A stretch of 64,000 nucleotides of DNA from Lactobacillus sp. CBA3606 (GCF_002970935.1 NZ_CP027194.1:1984001-2048000), one strand, 5' to 3'; counted from the stretch's first letter, positions 8,734 to 19,294 are shown. Numbers and translations: made by a program. Notes: generated by a model from the sequence alone, not told the origin.

Positions 8734-9634
8734 TGCTCATGATATGACGGTATTGCCACGCTTAGCACAACAATCATTACTGATTGAAGTATCTTTAGCA
8801 CCGAAACCAGGGTTGGTAGATCCCTTTTCAGTGGGCGCACATGTTGATATGGACTATGATTTGTTTATAACTAGTATTCAAGCTTGGTCACCTTACTTAA
8901 AGCAATATTTGATGATTGGTGCAACTAGTTCAAAGTTAACAACCCTATTTGCGACTTTGCGGCAAGTTGGAGCACAAGGAGAGGCGGCAATGTTGACGGC
9001 CACCCACCAAGTCAATACGCATAAAGGTGCCAACTTTTCTTATGCTATTTTATTGGGTGCTTTGGGCTGGTGTTTAAAGACTCAGACGTTAAAACAAATA
9101 TGTGCGCAACGTTTTACAACCGTTTTTCAGACGGTCAAAATGATGACGGCGGGAATTACGACAGCCGATTTTGCACATGTTTTAGCCAAATCACATTGGT
9201 CTTATGGCGAAGCACTTTATGTTAAGCAAGGGGTAACGGGAATTCGTGGTGAAGCTGAGGCTGGTTATCCAATGTTACAAAACGTTGCATTACCATTTTT
9301 AGCACAGCATGCTGATTTACCAGCGGCCTTGCGTTATTTGCAACTAATGGTTTACCTAATGGCGAAGCTCGAAGATGTTAATCTCCTACATCGTGGTGGC
9401 CGGTCTGGATTAATACGGGTTCAGCAGGCCGCTCAAGCTATTTTAGATCAAGGTTTAACAACTGCACCGAGTTGGGCAAAAGCGCTAAACAGCTTAGATC
9501 AGCAACTTATTGATTGGCATCTGAGTCCAGGTGGAACAGCTGATTTATTGGCGTTGAGTATTTTTTTTGACCAAGTGGTGGTATCACCGGTATCATGGGA
9601 TGTAATCGCTAAGGGATCTAAACACGAAGTATGA
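8726..9634 (+). CDS. citG: Triphosphoribosyl-dephospho-CoA synthase
   Basis: 302 residues with the family signatures APKPGLVDP near residue 30, HKGANFSYAILLGALG near residue 95, and a late DVNLLHRGG motif. CitG condenses ATP and dephospho-CoA to the precursor of the citrate lyase prosthetic group, used by CitX. Start TTG at 8726 lies within the end of the regulator gene, so the two are probably co-translated. It ends the citrate island. Confidence 0.92.
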   Translation: MINAHDMTVLPRLAQQSLLIEVSLAPKPGLVDPFSVGAHVDMDYDLFITSIQAWSPYLKQYLMIGATSSKLTTLFATLRQVGAQGEAAMLTATHQVNTHKGANFSYAILLGALGWCLKTQTLKQICAQRFTTVFQTVKMMTAGITTADFAHVLAKSHWSYGEALYVKQGVTGIRGEAEAGYPMLQNVALPFLAQHADLPAALRYLQLMVYLMAKLEDVNLLHRGGRSGLIRVQQAAQAILDQGLTTAPSWAKALNSLDQQLIDWHLSPGGTADLLALSIFFDQVVVSPVSWDVIAKGSKHEV

Positions 9635-9663
9635 TACAATAAAAAAGAATCTAACTAAAATGA

Positions 9664-11754
<2,091 letters not shown>

Positions 11755-11767
11755 ACATGGTTGCTTG

Positions 11768-11803
11768 AGAGCTTGGGATAATTAAAATCCAAGCTCTTTT
11801 TTT
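11768..11803 (+). terminator. Terminator after metG
   Basis: AGAGCTTGGGAT and ATCCAAGCTCTTTTTTT form a near-perfect stem with an AT-rich loop and T-tail. Confidence 0.9.
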
Positions 11804-11866
11804 AACCACCGAAGTTTGGTTGTCAAAAGGCTAGCTTAAAGACGGTCAGCGGGTGCTTGCGTTGCA

Positions 11867-11875
11867 TGGTAAAAT
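11867..11875 (+). promoter_or_regulatory. Extended -10 promoter before tatD
   Basis: TGGTAAAAT is an extended -10-like sequence about 70 bases before the tatD start, after the metG terminator. No convincing -35 at standard spacing. Confidence 0.4.
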
Positions 11876-11945
11876 CAATTAAGATACATTTTGGGTCAGC
11901 CGCGGCTAGTTGTCGGGTTGACGAAAGTTAGAAAGGGGCCGTGAC

Positions 11946-12722
11946 ATGCGGATTTTTGATTCCCATACCCATTTAAACAGTGAAGAATTTATTAACGAAG
12001 TTCCCAAGTATTTAGCCCAAGCGAAAGCGTTAGACGTAGTCCGAATGGCAATTGTGGGCTCAAATACGCAATTGAATGCCGTGGCTATTAAGTTGGCGAC
12101 CACGTATCCTGAATTAGTTGCCATTGTTGGTTGGCATCCTGAAGATGCTAAGGATTATACGCCCGCAACGGAGGCCCAGTTGATTGACCAACTCCAATTA
12201 CCAACGGTTGTGGCAGTTGGTGAGATTGGACTGGATTATCATTGGGATACGTCACCGCAAGCTGTGCAACGAAAGGTTTTTGCCCGGCAAGTGGCGATTG
12301 CTAAAGATTTACATTTACCGATTTCGGTGCATAATCGTGACGCATTTGAGGATACTTATCAGATTTTGAAAGCCGCTGATATTCGTGATATTGGCGGGGT
12401 CATGCATAGCTTTAACGGTGATCCAGAATGGCTTAAAAAGTTTTTGGATTTGGGCATGCACATCTCGTATAGTGGTGTCGCGTCGTTCAAGCATGCTGAT
12501 GACGTGCATGCGTCGGTTCAACAAACGCCGAGTGATCGGTTGTTAGTTGAGACAGATGCACCGTATCTAACGCCGGAACCTTATCGGGGCAAGCAAAATG
12601 AACCCGGTTATACGCATTACGTGGTGGATGCCGTGGCGAAATTACGAGCAACGACGCCCACCGAAATTGCCGCCCAAACTTATCAAAATGCAGAGGAATT
12701 ATTTAAGATTGAAAAAGATTAA
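11946..12722 (+). CDS. TatD-family metal-dependent DNase
   Basis: 258 residues. All metal-site motifs are present: DSHTHLN near the N-terminus, GEIGLDYHWD around residue 94, SVHNRDAFED, MHSFNGD and VETDAPYLTP near residue 200. TatD proteins are TIM-barrel hydrolases with 3'-5' DNase activity; cellular role in lactobacilli is uncertain. ATG 11946 has AGAAAGGGG upstream. Corresponds to yabD in the conserved metS-yabD-rnmV-ksgA-veg-ispE order of Bacillota. Confidence 0.93.
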   Translation: MRIFDSHTHLNSEEFINEVPKYLAQAKALDVVRMAIVGSNTQLNAVAIKLATTYPELVAIVGWHPEDAKDYTPATEAQLIDQLQLPTVVAVGEIGLDYHWDTSPQAVQRKVFARQVAIAKDLHLPISVHNRDAFEDTYQILKAADIRDIGGVMHSFNGDPEWLKKFLDLGMHISYSGVASFKHADDVHASVQQTPSDRLLVETDAPYLTPEPYRGKQNEPGYTHYVVDAVAKLRATTPTEIAAQTYQNAEELFKIEKD

Positions 12723-13275
12723 AGAAGTTATTGTCGTCGAAGGTAAGGACGATACGAAACGATTAGCATTAGCGGTGAATGCCGATACGATTGAAACGAA
12801 TGGGTCAGCAGTTTCGGCAGCAACCGTGGCACAAATCAAACGATTACAGGCCAGCCGAGGGGTGATTGTTTTTACTGACCCGGATTTCTCAGGTGAACGG
12901 ATTCGGCGGATTGTTTCGGCAGCCGTTCCGGGGGTCCAGCATGCCTTTTTACCGCGTAAAGCGGGAGTGCCTACCAAGGCCGGTGGTAGTTTAGGGGTGG
13001 AACACGCTAGTCCAGCAGCCATTCGGACGGCCTTAGCCAATCTGTACACTGAAAACTTGAGCGAGCCGACGACCCTGATTACTAAAACGGACTTGATTCA
13101 GGCCGGGCTATTAGCTGGCCCTGCTGCCCGGCAGCGCCGTGAACAGCTCGGTGAATTACTAAAAATTGGCTACGTGAATGGCAAGCAATTGCCTAAGCGG
13201 TTGCAATTATTCCAAGTACAACCGGCTGATTTTTGGCAGGCCGTCGCACAACTACACACAGAGGAGACAAAATGA
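12709..13275 (+). CDS. rnmV: Ribonuclease M5 (5S rRNA maturation)
   Basis: 188 residues from TTG at 12709, giving MKKIKEVIVVEGKDD, the expected N-terminus of this family; AGAGGA (12693-12698) lies ten bases upstream. A Toprim domain is shown by VVEGKDD and the FTDPDFSGERIR motif near residue 60. The enzyme trims 5S rRNA precursors together with ribosomal protein L18. It overlaps tatD by 14 bases and its TGA overlaps the ksgA ATG (ATGA). Longer in-frame starts (12598, 12688) would run deep into tatD and lack conservation. Confidence 0.93.
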   Translation: MKKIKEVIVVEGKDDTKRLALAVNADTIETNGSAVSAATVAQIKRLQASRGVIVFTDPDFSGERIRRIVSAAVPGVQHAFLPRKAGVPTKAGGSLGVEHASPAAIRTALANLYTENLSEPTTLITKTDLIQAGLLAGPAARQRREQLGELLKIGYVNGKQLPKRLQLFQVQPADFWQAVAQLHTEETK

Positions 13276-14165
13276 GTAAAGAAATTGATATTGCAAATCC
13301 CGCCCGCACGCAGGCCATTATTAATTCATATGGCTTACGTGTTAAGAAAAGCTTAGGTCAAAATTTCCTAACTGACCAAAATGTGTTGCATAATATTGTC
13401 GCTATTGCTGATATTAGTCCTGAAGATAATGTCATTGAAATTGGCCCCGGAATTGGGTCTTTGACGGAATATCTAGCGCGGGCGGCACATCAAGTGCTAG
13501 CCTTTGAAATTGATGATCGTTTATTACCAATTTTAGCTGAAACGTTAGCTGATTATGACAATATTGATGTGGTTAATCAAGATATTTTGAAAACGGATTT
13601 ACCGGCAATGATTCAGACGCACTTAGACCCCACGCGACCATTAAAATTGGTGGCTAATCTGCCTTATTATATTACGACCCCTATCTTAATGAATTTATTG
13701 GCGGGCGATGTTAAGTTTGAAAATATTGTGGTCATGATGCAAAAAGAAGTCGCCGATCGGTTGTCAGCGGAACCAGGGACTAAAGCATATGGTTCTTTGA
13801 CGATTGCAGTCCAATATCGGATGGCCGCAGAACTTGCACTAGTGGTGCCCCGTACCGTTTTTGTACCAGCACCCAATGTGGATTCAGCGATTGTGAAGTT
13901 AACGGCATTGCCAACACGGACGCACGTGCCATTTGATGAAGCCGCGTTCTTTAAAGTTGTTAAGGCCGGTTTTGCCCATCGGCGTAAGAATTTGTGGAAT
14001 AATTTGCAGAGTTTGTTCGGGAAACAGCCTGAAACGCGAACGTTGATTCAAGCTGCGTTGGATCAGGCTGAGATTGATCCGAAAATTCGGGCGGAACGCC
14101 TAACGGTCGATGCGTTTATTACCTTGACGGATGCCTTACATGCCGTTGGTTTAATTGCGGCCTAA
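13272..14165 (+). CDS. ksgA: 16S rRNA (A1518/A1519) dimethyltransferase
   Basis: 297 residues from ATG 13272, with GAGGAG at 13261-13266. Motifs: GQNFLTD near residue 32, SAM-binding EIGPGIGSLT near residue 57, and catalytic NLPYYITTPI near residue 130. KsgA adds four methyl groups to the 3'-end hairpin of 16S rRNA and acts as a late 30S assembly checkpoint. Overlaps rnmV by four bases. Confidence 0.96.
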   Translation: MSKEIDIANPARTQAIINSYGLRVKKSLGQNFLTDQNVLHNIVAIADISPEDNVIEIGPGIGSLTEYLARAAHQVLAFEIDDRLLPILAETLADYDNIDVVNQDILKTDLPAMIQTHLDPTRPLKLVANLPYYITTPILMNLLAGDVKFENIVVMMQKEVADRLSAEPGTKAYGSLTIAVQYRMAAELALVVPRTVFVPAPNVDSAIVKLTALPTRTHVPFDEAAFFKVVKAGFAHRRKNLWNNLQSLFGKQPETRTLIQAALDQAEIDPKIRAERLTVDAFITLTDALHAVGLIAA

Positions 14166-14181
14166 TTGGTCTATAAAACAG

Positions 14182-14240
14182 TTGCACATTAGAAAACCTT
14201 GTGATATAATATTGACTTTTTAGTGAAAAGCTAGTATAGT
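14182..14240 (+). promoter_or_regulatory. Tandem promoters of veg
   Basis: P1: TTGCAC (14182-14187), 17-base spacer, TATAAT (14205-14210) with TGA extension. P2: TTGACT (14212-14217), 17-base spacer, TATAGT (14235-14240). Both are near-consensus and 30 bases apart, followed by GAGGAGG and the veg ATG. veg promoters are known to be very strong in Bacillus. Confidence 0.88.
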
Positions 14241-14264
14241 AGTTTCACATGAGGAGGTTTCTGA

Positions 14265-14516
14265 ATGCCAATTTCACTAGCTGCAATTAAAGATAAGCTT
14301 GACGCTCGCATTGGGCAACACATGAAAGTGGTTGCACAAGCGGGCCGTAAAAAGACCACTGAACGTCATGGTATCTTGAAAGAAACGTACCGTTCTGTAT
14401 TTGTCGTTGATTTAGACCAACAAGAAAACTCTTTTGAACGGGTCTCATACAGTTACACAGATGTGTTAACGAAAAACGTTCAAATCGCCTTTGAAGATGA
14501 AACAACTGAAGCTTAA
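14265..14516 (+). CDS. veg: Veg family protein
   Basis: 83 residues, matching the small Veg family in length, in the N-terminal pattern (MPISLAAIKDKLDARIGQ) and in position between ksgA and ispE. Bacillus Veg is very highly expressed and is reported to influence biofilm formation; the molecular role is unclear. The SD GAGGAGG is strong and two consensus promoters precede it. Confidence 0.9.
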   Translation: MPISLAAIKDKLDARIGQHMKVVAQAGRKKTTERHGILKETYRSVFVVDLDQQENSFERVSYSYTDVLTKNVQIAFEDETTEA

Positions 14517-14542
14517 TTCGCCACGTGCGAACTCTCAATACT

Positions 14543-14570
14543 AAGACCCGCAGCAAGGTCTTTTTATTTT
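14543..14570 (+). terminator. Terminator after veg
   Basis: AAGACC/GGTCTT stem with an 8-base loop and TTTTTATTTT tail. Confidence 0.72.
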
Positions 14571-14646
14571 GCCCTGATATTAGTATAATTGTATCAAAGT
14601 AAGATAACGACCCAGATAATCGCGGTCATAAAAGAGGGTGAGACGC

Positions 14647-15513
14647 GTGCAGATCGTGGAAAAAGCGCCGGCTAAAATCAACTTGGGCTTAGATACGTTG
14701 TTTGAACATCAAAACGGTGCCAAGGAATGGAATATGGTGATGACGTCGGTTGATTTAGCCGATTACGTGCAGATTGAGACCCTAAAAGCTAATCGGATTG
14801 AAGTGGCGACGGATAGTGGCTTTCTGCCGAACGATCGGCGAAATCTCGCCTTTCAAGCGGTAAGCTTATTAAAACGCCAGTATCATATTCGGAGTGGCGT
14901 GCGGATTAAAATAAAAAAAGCGATTCCAGTTGCGGCCGGATTAGGTGGCGGCTCCTCGGATGCGGCCGCTGTTTTACGGGGGCTCAATCGGTTGTGGGAA
15001 CTTAATTTAGATTTAGCCACCCTGGCGCGCTTGGGCTTACAGATTGATTCGGATGTGCCTTATTGTGTTTATAGCCAGACCGCTCATGTGACAGGCAAAG
15101 GGGAATTAGTGCGACCGCTCCCCAAGTTGCCGCCGTTGTGGATTGTACTCGCTAAGCCTAAAATCAGTGTTTCCACGCCGAATATCTTGCGGCAAGTCGA
15201 TTATCGACAATTAACCACTCATCCGGAGATTCCGGGGTTGATTGCTGGCGTCCAGTCAGGTAATCTAGAACAGATTTTTCAGCATATGGGCAATGTGTTA
15301 GAGCCAATCACGGCTAATCGTTATCCAGAAATTATGCAAATTAAACAACAATTATTAACCTTTGGGGCAGATGCTGCGCAGATGAGTGGCACGGGCCCAA
15401 CCGTGTTTGGCGTTTGTCGCAAGCGTTCGCGTGCCCAGCGCGTCTATAATTCGCTCAAAGGTTTTTGTCGGGAAGTTTATCTGGTCCGCCCGGTGAATCT
15501 AATGGATCGTTAA
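14647..15513 (+). CDS. ispE: 4-diphosphocytidyl-2-C-methyl-D-erythritol kinase-like protein
   Basis: 288 residues from GTG 14647 (AGAGGG eight bases upstream); GTG 14638 is too close to the SD. GHMP kinase features: EKAPAKINLGLD at the N-terminus, the ATP loop PVAAGLGGGSSDAAA near residue 100, and a C-terminal MSGTGPTVFG motif. In the MEP pathway IspE phosphorylates CDP-ME. Many lactobacilli use the mevalonate pathway yet keep this gene in the ksgA-veg-ispE-purR order, so its true substrate in such hosts is uncertain. A TATAAT lies at 14584-14589 without a clear -35. Confidence 0.9.
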   Translation: MQIVEKAPAKINLGLDTLFEHQNGAKEWNMVMTSVDLADYVQIETLKANRIEVATDSGFLPNDRRNLAFQAVSLLKRQYHIRSGVRIKIKKAIPVAAGLGGGSSDAAAVLRGLNRLWELNLDLATLARLGLQIDSDVPYCVYSQTAHVTGKGELVRPLPKLPPLWIVLAKPKISVSTPNILRQVDYRQLTTHPEIPGLIAGVQSGNLEQIFQHMGNVLEPITANRYPEIMQIKQQLLTFGADAAQMSGTGPTVFGVCRKRSRAQRVYNSLKGFCREVYLVRPVNLMDR

Positions 15514-15524
15514 CGGTAATCACT

Positions 15525-15561
15525 AAAGCGGGTGGCTTAATTGGTCAGTGCCGCTTTTTTT
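15525..15561 (+). terminator. Terminator after ispE
   Basis: AAAGCGG/CCGCTTT outer stem with additional inner pairing, ending in seven T residues. Confidence 0.82.
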
Positions 15562-15635
15562 CATTAAGCAATGGCTGAACCCAGCACAAATGGGGTGAGG
15601 TGTGGTTAAATTGAAAGAAATGGGGTGGATGGATA

Positions 15636-16583
15636 ATGAAGCAAACAACTAAATTAGGGTTAACTTTAGCGGGCGTGGCTGGTGCCACAACCTATGTCGG
15701 TGCTTTGTTGGGTGGTGCTGTCGCTTATCAAGTCGCCATGCACGTGAGCGACGAGCAGAAACAGCGAGGTCAACAATTATCACGGTCAGAAAATACTGAA
15801 ATCGAAAATTTTTGGTACGATAAACAACCCCAACAACAATGGCAGCTGCAAAGTTTTGATGGCTTGAACTTAGTTGCCACGTATCTCCCCAATCCTAAAA
15901 CAACTAAGCGGTTGGTCATTTTGGCCCACGGTCTCAATCATTCACGTGAACAGATGATTCCCTATGCGCGTATTTTCATGAGCCTGGGGTACGCTGTGCT
16001 GATGCCAGATGCGCGCGCTTTTGGTGATAGCGATGGGCATACGATTGGTTATGGTTGGTTAGATCGGTTGGATTACGACCGTTGGATAGCCATGGCTTTG
16101 ACACAATTAGGCGCTGATATCGAAATCGTTTTGATGGGGATTTCGATGGGGGCAGCGACGGTTATGGCGACCAGTGGCGACCCCTTGCCTGAAAATGTTA
16201 AAGCAATCGTGGAAGATAGTGGTTATGCGGATTTATATGATGAAGCTAAATTTCGCTTGACGCACCAATTTCATTTACCAGCTTATCCCATCATGCCGCT
16301 GGCGAATCAAATTGCGCGTCGCAGTGCTGGCTACGCATTCAATGATGGTCACATTTTACAACAAGTTCAAACGGGGGCCTTGCCGATTCTGATTATTCAT
16401 GGCATGCATGATACGACGGTACCGGTCCGCAATGCGCACCAGCTTTACAATCGGGTGGCGCAGCAAAAAGGCTTGTATATTGATGCCGATGCGGGCCACG
16501 TCCAAGCAATCCGCACGCATCCAGATCGGTATCAAGCTGTGGTAAGTGAATTCTTGACTGAACAAGTGGGGTTAATCTCCTAA
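15636..16583 (+). CDS. Membrane-anchored alpha/beta hydrolase
   Basis: 315 residues. A hydrophobic N-terminal segment (about residues 8-33) is a signal anchor, so the catalytic domain probably lies outside the membrane. The nucleophile elbow is GISMG with Ser170; an oxyanion-type LAHGLNH lies at 96-102; the acid is in HGMHDTTVP and the base in DAGHVQ near the C-terminus. Members resemble YqkD-like serine peptidase/esterase proteins. Substrate is unknown. Single-gene unit between two terminators. Confidence 0.85.
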   Translation: MKQTTKLGLTLAGVAGATTYVGALLGGAVAYQVAMHVSDEQKQRGQQLSRSENTEIENFWYDKQPQQQWQLQSFDGLNLVATYLPNPKTTKRLVILAHGLNHSREQMIPYARIFMSLGYAVLMPDARAFGDSDGHTIGYGWLDRLDYDRWIAMALTQLGADIEIVLMGISMGAATVMATSGDPLPENVKAIVEDSGYADLYDEAKFRLTHQFHLPAYPIMPLANQIARRSAGYAFNDGHILQQVQTGALPILIIHGMHDTTVPVRNAHQLYNRVAQQKGLYIDADAGHVQAIRTHPDRYQAVVSEFLTEQVGLIS

Positions 16584-16624
16584 GTAGTTGAGCTAGTCAG
16601 TTTACATGCTGGCAGAGCTAAGTT

Positions 16625-16652
16625 AACGCGATCAAGCTGATCGCGTTTTTTT
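16625..16652 (+). terminator. Terminator after the hydrolase gene
   Basis: Perfect stem AACGCGATCA/TGATCGCGTT with an AGC loop and T-run. Confidence 0.93.
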
Positions 16653-16669
16653 GATTTGGCATTGACCTA

Positions 16670-16697
16670 TTGACAAATTGGCGGTTTCAGGTAAACT
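16670..16697 (+). promoter_or_regulatory. Promoter of the metal ABC transporter operon
   Basis: TTGACA (16670-16675), 16-base spacer, TAAACT (16692-16697). The predicted start point falls inside the adjacent palindrome, as expected for repression by a bound regulator. Confidence 0.7.
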
Positions 16698-16698
16698 A

Positions 16699-16719
16699 AA
16701 ATAGTAATCATTACTATTT
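16699..16719 (+). promoter_or_regulatory. Zur-like operator: 21-bp perfect palindrome
   Basis: Ten-base arms are exact inverted copies around a central C (16709). The 15-base core TAGTAATCATTACTA differs from the Bacillus Zur box core TCGTAATNATTACGA at one position within each arm (C to A, and its mirror), and is further from Fur (TGATAATNATTATCA) and PerR (TTATAATNATTATAA). Outer AAA/TTT flanks also match the Zur box. It overlaps the likely transcription start. Identity of the binding protein is inferred. Confidence 0.8.
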
Positions 16720-16748
16720 ACCTTATTTAGAGAGATGGGGGTTAGACT

Positions 16749-17441
16749 ATGACGGAACCCTTAATAGCCGTCCAACATTTGGAAATCAGTTTTCCAAATA
16801 ATCAAGTTTTTAAAGATTTAGATTTTAAGATTCAACGTGGTGATTTTTTGACCGTCATTGGTGAAAATGGCGTTGGCAAAACGACTTTAATTCGGGCCTT
16901 ATTAGGCATGTTGAAGCCTAGTGCGGGTCAGATTAAGTATTATCCCAATAAAGCTGCGATTAAAGTCGGTTATGTCCCGCAATTTCGTAACTTGGATCAG
17001 GAATACCCACTAACTATTGAAGATTTTGTCGGCTTGAATGTGCGAGGCTGGTTACCTTGGTTATCAAAGGCGGAACATCAACAAGTTCAGACGGCGATGG
17101 CGGTGACTAATGTCAAAAAAATCAAGCAACGGCAGCTCGGGATGGCTTCCGGTGGTGAAAAACAACGGGCTTACTTAGCGCAAGCTATTGTTGAACAGCC
17201 ACAACTGTTGATTCTAGATGAGTCAACTGCGAGTTTAGATAACGAAATGAAATATGAATTATTAGATTTGGTGCAAAACTTGAATCAAACGAGCGATATT
17301 ACCGTGGTATTTGTGACCCATGATTTTCCGTTAGCGAAGCAATATGCCAAGCATTATTTAGCGTTGAAGCCGGGGTATCAACAGTTTGGTTCGATTGACG
17401 AGATGTCGGTGGCCCAACTAAAGGAGGTCACAAATGTTTAG
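16749..17441 (+). CDS. Metal (probably zinc) ABC transporter, ATP-binding protein
   Basis: 230 residues. Walker A GENGVGKTTL near residue 40, signature-like ASGGEKQRAY near residue 138, Walker B LLILDEST near residue 157 and the H-loop THD. Sequence style is that of the Mn/Zn/Fe ABC importer ATPases (ZnuC/MntA/AdcC). The adjacent permease and Zur-like operator favour zinc. No substrate-binding lipoprotein is encoded next to it. AGAGATGGGGG lies before ATG 16749. Overlaps the permease by 8 bases. Confidence 0.9.
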   Translation: MTEPLIAVQHLEISFPNNQVFKDLDFKIQRGDFLTVIGENGVGKTTLIRALLGMLKPSAGQIKYYPNKAAIKVGYVPQFRNLDQEYPLTIEDFVGLNVRGWLPWLSKAEHQQVQTAMAVTNVKKIKQRQLGMASGGEKQRAYLAQAIVEQPQLLILDESTASLDNEMKYELLDLVQNLNQTSDITVVFVTHDFPLAKQYAKHYLALKPGYQQFGSIDEMSVAQLKEVTNV

Positions 17442-18231
17442 TTTAGCTTTTATGCGGAATGCCTATTTTGCGGGAACGTTTATTGCAATTATTTGTGGCA
17501 CTATCGGCGTCTTTGTGATTGCCCGTAATTTGTCATTTTTGACGCATACCTTATCCGAGATTGGATTTGCCGGTGCTGCCTTTGGCATTTTTATGGGCTG
17601 GACGGCGTTGACTGGGATGCTGATTTTTACGGTCATTAGTTCCGTGATTGTCGGTCAGATGAGTGTGAAGCAGTCACGACGAGAAGCCTCGATTTCAGCT
17701 ATTTCAGCATTGTTTATTGGCTTAGGGATTTTATTTTTATCGCTATCAAATCAAACGTCGAGTTACGCTACCAGCATCTTGTTCGGTAGTGTGATTGGGA
17801 TTGCCCAAGCCGATGTGATTCGAGTGGCCGTATTGTCAGGATTGGTTATTCTAGTGATGTTGGGGTTATATCGCCCCTTAAAATTCGATTCTTTCGATGC
17901 GATTGGCGCCAAAGTCAGTGGATTGTGGACGACGGCGATTTCAGTGGTTTTCCTTGTCTTAGTTGCCATGAGTGTTAGTGTGGCAGCCCAGATTGTTGGA
18001 TCTTTGTTAATTTTCATCCTATTAACGTTACCGGCAGCCGCTGCCCGTTACTTTGTGCATACTGTCAGCAAAATGATTGGGTTATCAATTGTTTTTGCAC
18101 TGATTGGGGTCTGGCTAGGCCTGTATTTGAGTTACGTGACGAATCTACCGGTCAGTTTCTTTATTGCTTCAATCGAGTGTCTTTTTTATTTTTCGGCTTT
18201 AGGTTACCAACGATTACGGGTTGGCAGTTAA
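17434..18231 (+). CDS. Metal (probably zinc) ABC transporter permease
   Basis: 265 residues with seven to nine hydrophobic segments and the ABC-3 family character; a conserved stretch DAIGAKVSGLW occurs mid-protein. It forms the membrane channel for the preceding ATPase. ATG 17434 lies in the ATPase end with AAGGAGG at 17420-17426. A terminator follows, so the operon encodes only ATPase and permease. Confidence 0.9.
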   Translation: MFSLAFMRNAYFAGTFIAIICGTIGVFVIARNLSFLTHTLSEIGFAGAAFGIFMGWTALTGMLIFTVISSVIVGQMSVKQSRREASISAISALFIGLGILFLSLSNQTSSYATSILFGSVIGIAQADVIRVAVLSGLVILVMLGLYRPLKFDSFDAIGAKVSGLWTTAISVVFLVLVAMSVSVAAQIVGSLLIFILLTLPAAAARYFVHTVSKMIGLSIVFALIGVWLGLYLSYVTNLPVSFFIASIECLFYFSALGYQRLRVGS

Positions 18232-18250
18232 CTTGGGTCGTCTAGACGTG

Positions 18251-18286
18251 CACTGACGGCTAAGCCGTTAGTGGGCGCCTTTTTTT
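18251..18286 (+). terminator. Terminator after the metal transporter operon
   Basis: CACTGACGGC/GCCGTTAGTG stem (one G-U) with a TAA loop, followed after GGCGCC by seven T residues. Confidence 0.8.
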
Positions 18287-18389
18287 ATTGTTCTCGATTT
18301 AACCAAAAATTTAGGTATTAAATCACTATTTAACGAATGATATTAAGAAATTCCGATTGTTTTCTAAAAAGATAGCAAAAGACTACCTA

Positions 18390-18413
18390 ATTTCCGAACG
18401 TTTGTGTTATCAT
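18390..18413 (+). promoter_or_regulatory. PurBox-like site and -10 region of purR
   Basis: ATTTCCGAACGTT (18390-18402) fits the PurBox consensus AWWWCCGAACWWT except one position. TATCAT (18408-18413) is a plausible -10, so the box overlaps the -35 area. Autoregulation of purR by PurR is inferred from this placement. Confidence 0.6.
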
Positions 18414-18457
18414 TTTGCATAGACTTTAAAAAAGATGATTTAGGTTGAGGTGGAAAC

Positions 18458-19294
18458 ATGAAAGTACGTAGAAGCGAACGTTTAATTGATATGACGCGCT
18501 ATTTGTTGGAACGACCCCATACATTGGTCTCGTTAACTTATTTTGCAGCGCGTTACGAATCAGCTAAGTCTTCCATTAGTGAAGACTTGACGATTTTGAA
18601 ACGCACCTTCCAGATGCGCGGTACCGGAATTCTAGAAACGATTCCAGGTGCTGCGGGAGGCGCTCGCTTTATTCCTTATATCTTAAAAGAAGAAGCCCAA
18701 GCATTTATTGATAAAATGACGGACTTAGTTGCTGATAAGGATCGGGTTTTACCCGGCGGCTATATTTACTTATCCGATATTTTGGGGCAACCAGAAATTT
18801 TGCGGCAAGTGGGTCGAGTGATTGCAACGCAATACTTGAATCAAAAAATTGACGCAGTGATGACGGTAGCCACCAAGGGAATTCCAATTGCCCAGAGTGT
18901 GGCAACTTATTTGAACGTGCCTTTCGTGATTGTCCGCAACGATTCTAAAATTACTGAAGGCTCTACGGTTAGTGTGAACTATGTTTCCGGTTCTTCTGAA
19001 CGCATTAAAAAAATGGAATTATCGAAACGTAGTTTAACCGAAGGCGCCAATGTTTTAATTGTGGATGACTTTATGAAGGGCGGCGGCACCATTAACGGGA
19101 TGAAGACGTTAATTGAAGAATTTGATGCTAATTTAATTGGGATTACCGTCTTTGCCGAAGCCGCCTTTACAGGTAACCGATTGATTGATGACTATACGTC
19201 ATTGCTACAGGTCACTAATGTCAACGATAATGAAAAAGCAATCAAAGTTATTCCTGGTAATTATTTAGAGAAGGTTTTTGGGGCGGAAGTCTAA
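18458..19294 (+). CDS. purR: Purine operon regulator PurR (Bacillus type)
   Basis: 278 residues. An N-terminal winged helix domain (about 1-75) is fused to a phosphoribosyltransferase-fold domain with the PRPP-binding motif VLIVDDFMKGGGT near residue 200. This architecture is specific for Gram-positive PurR, which senses PRPP and binds PurBoxes. It acts as repressor in Bacillus and activator in Lactococcus; which applies here is not visible. Start ATG 18458 follows GAGGTGG. Confidence 0.95.
   Translation: MKVRRSERLIDMTRYLLERPHTLVSLTYFAARYESAKSSISEDLTILKRTFQMRGTGILETIPGAAGGARFIPYILKEEAQAFIDKMTDLVADKDRVLPGGYIYLSDILGQPEILRQVGRVIATQYLNQKIDAVMTVATKGIPIAQSVATYLNVPFVIVRNDSKITEGSTVSVNYVSGSSERIKKMELSKRSLTEGANVLIVDDFMKGGGTINGMKTLIEEFDANLIGITVFAEAAFTGNRLIDDYTSLLQVTNVNDNEKAIKVIPGNYLEKVFGAEV

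Noticed and set aside
12598-12708. Long start of rnmV inside tatD
   Set aside because: Would overlap tatD by 125 bases with an unconserved N-terminus; TTG 12709 fits the family and SD.
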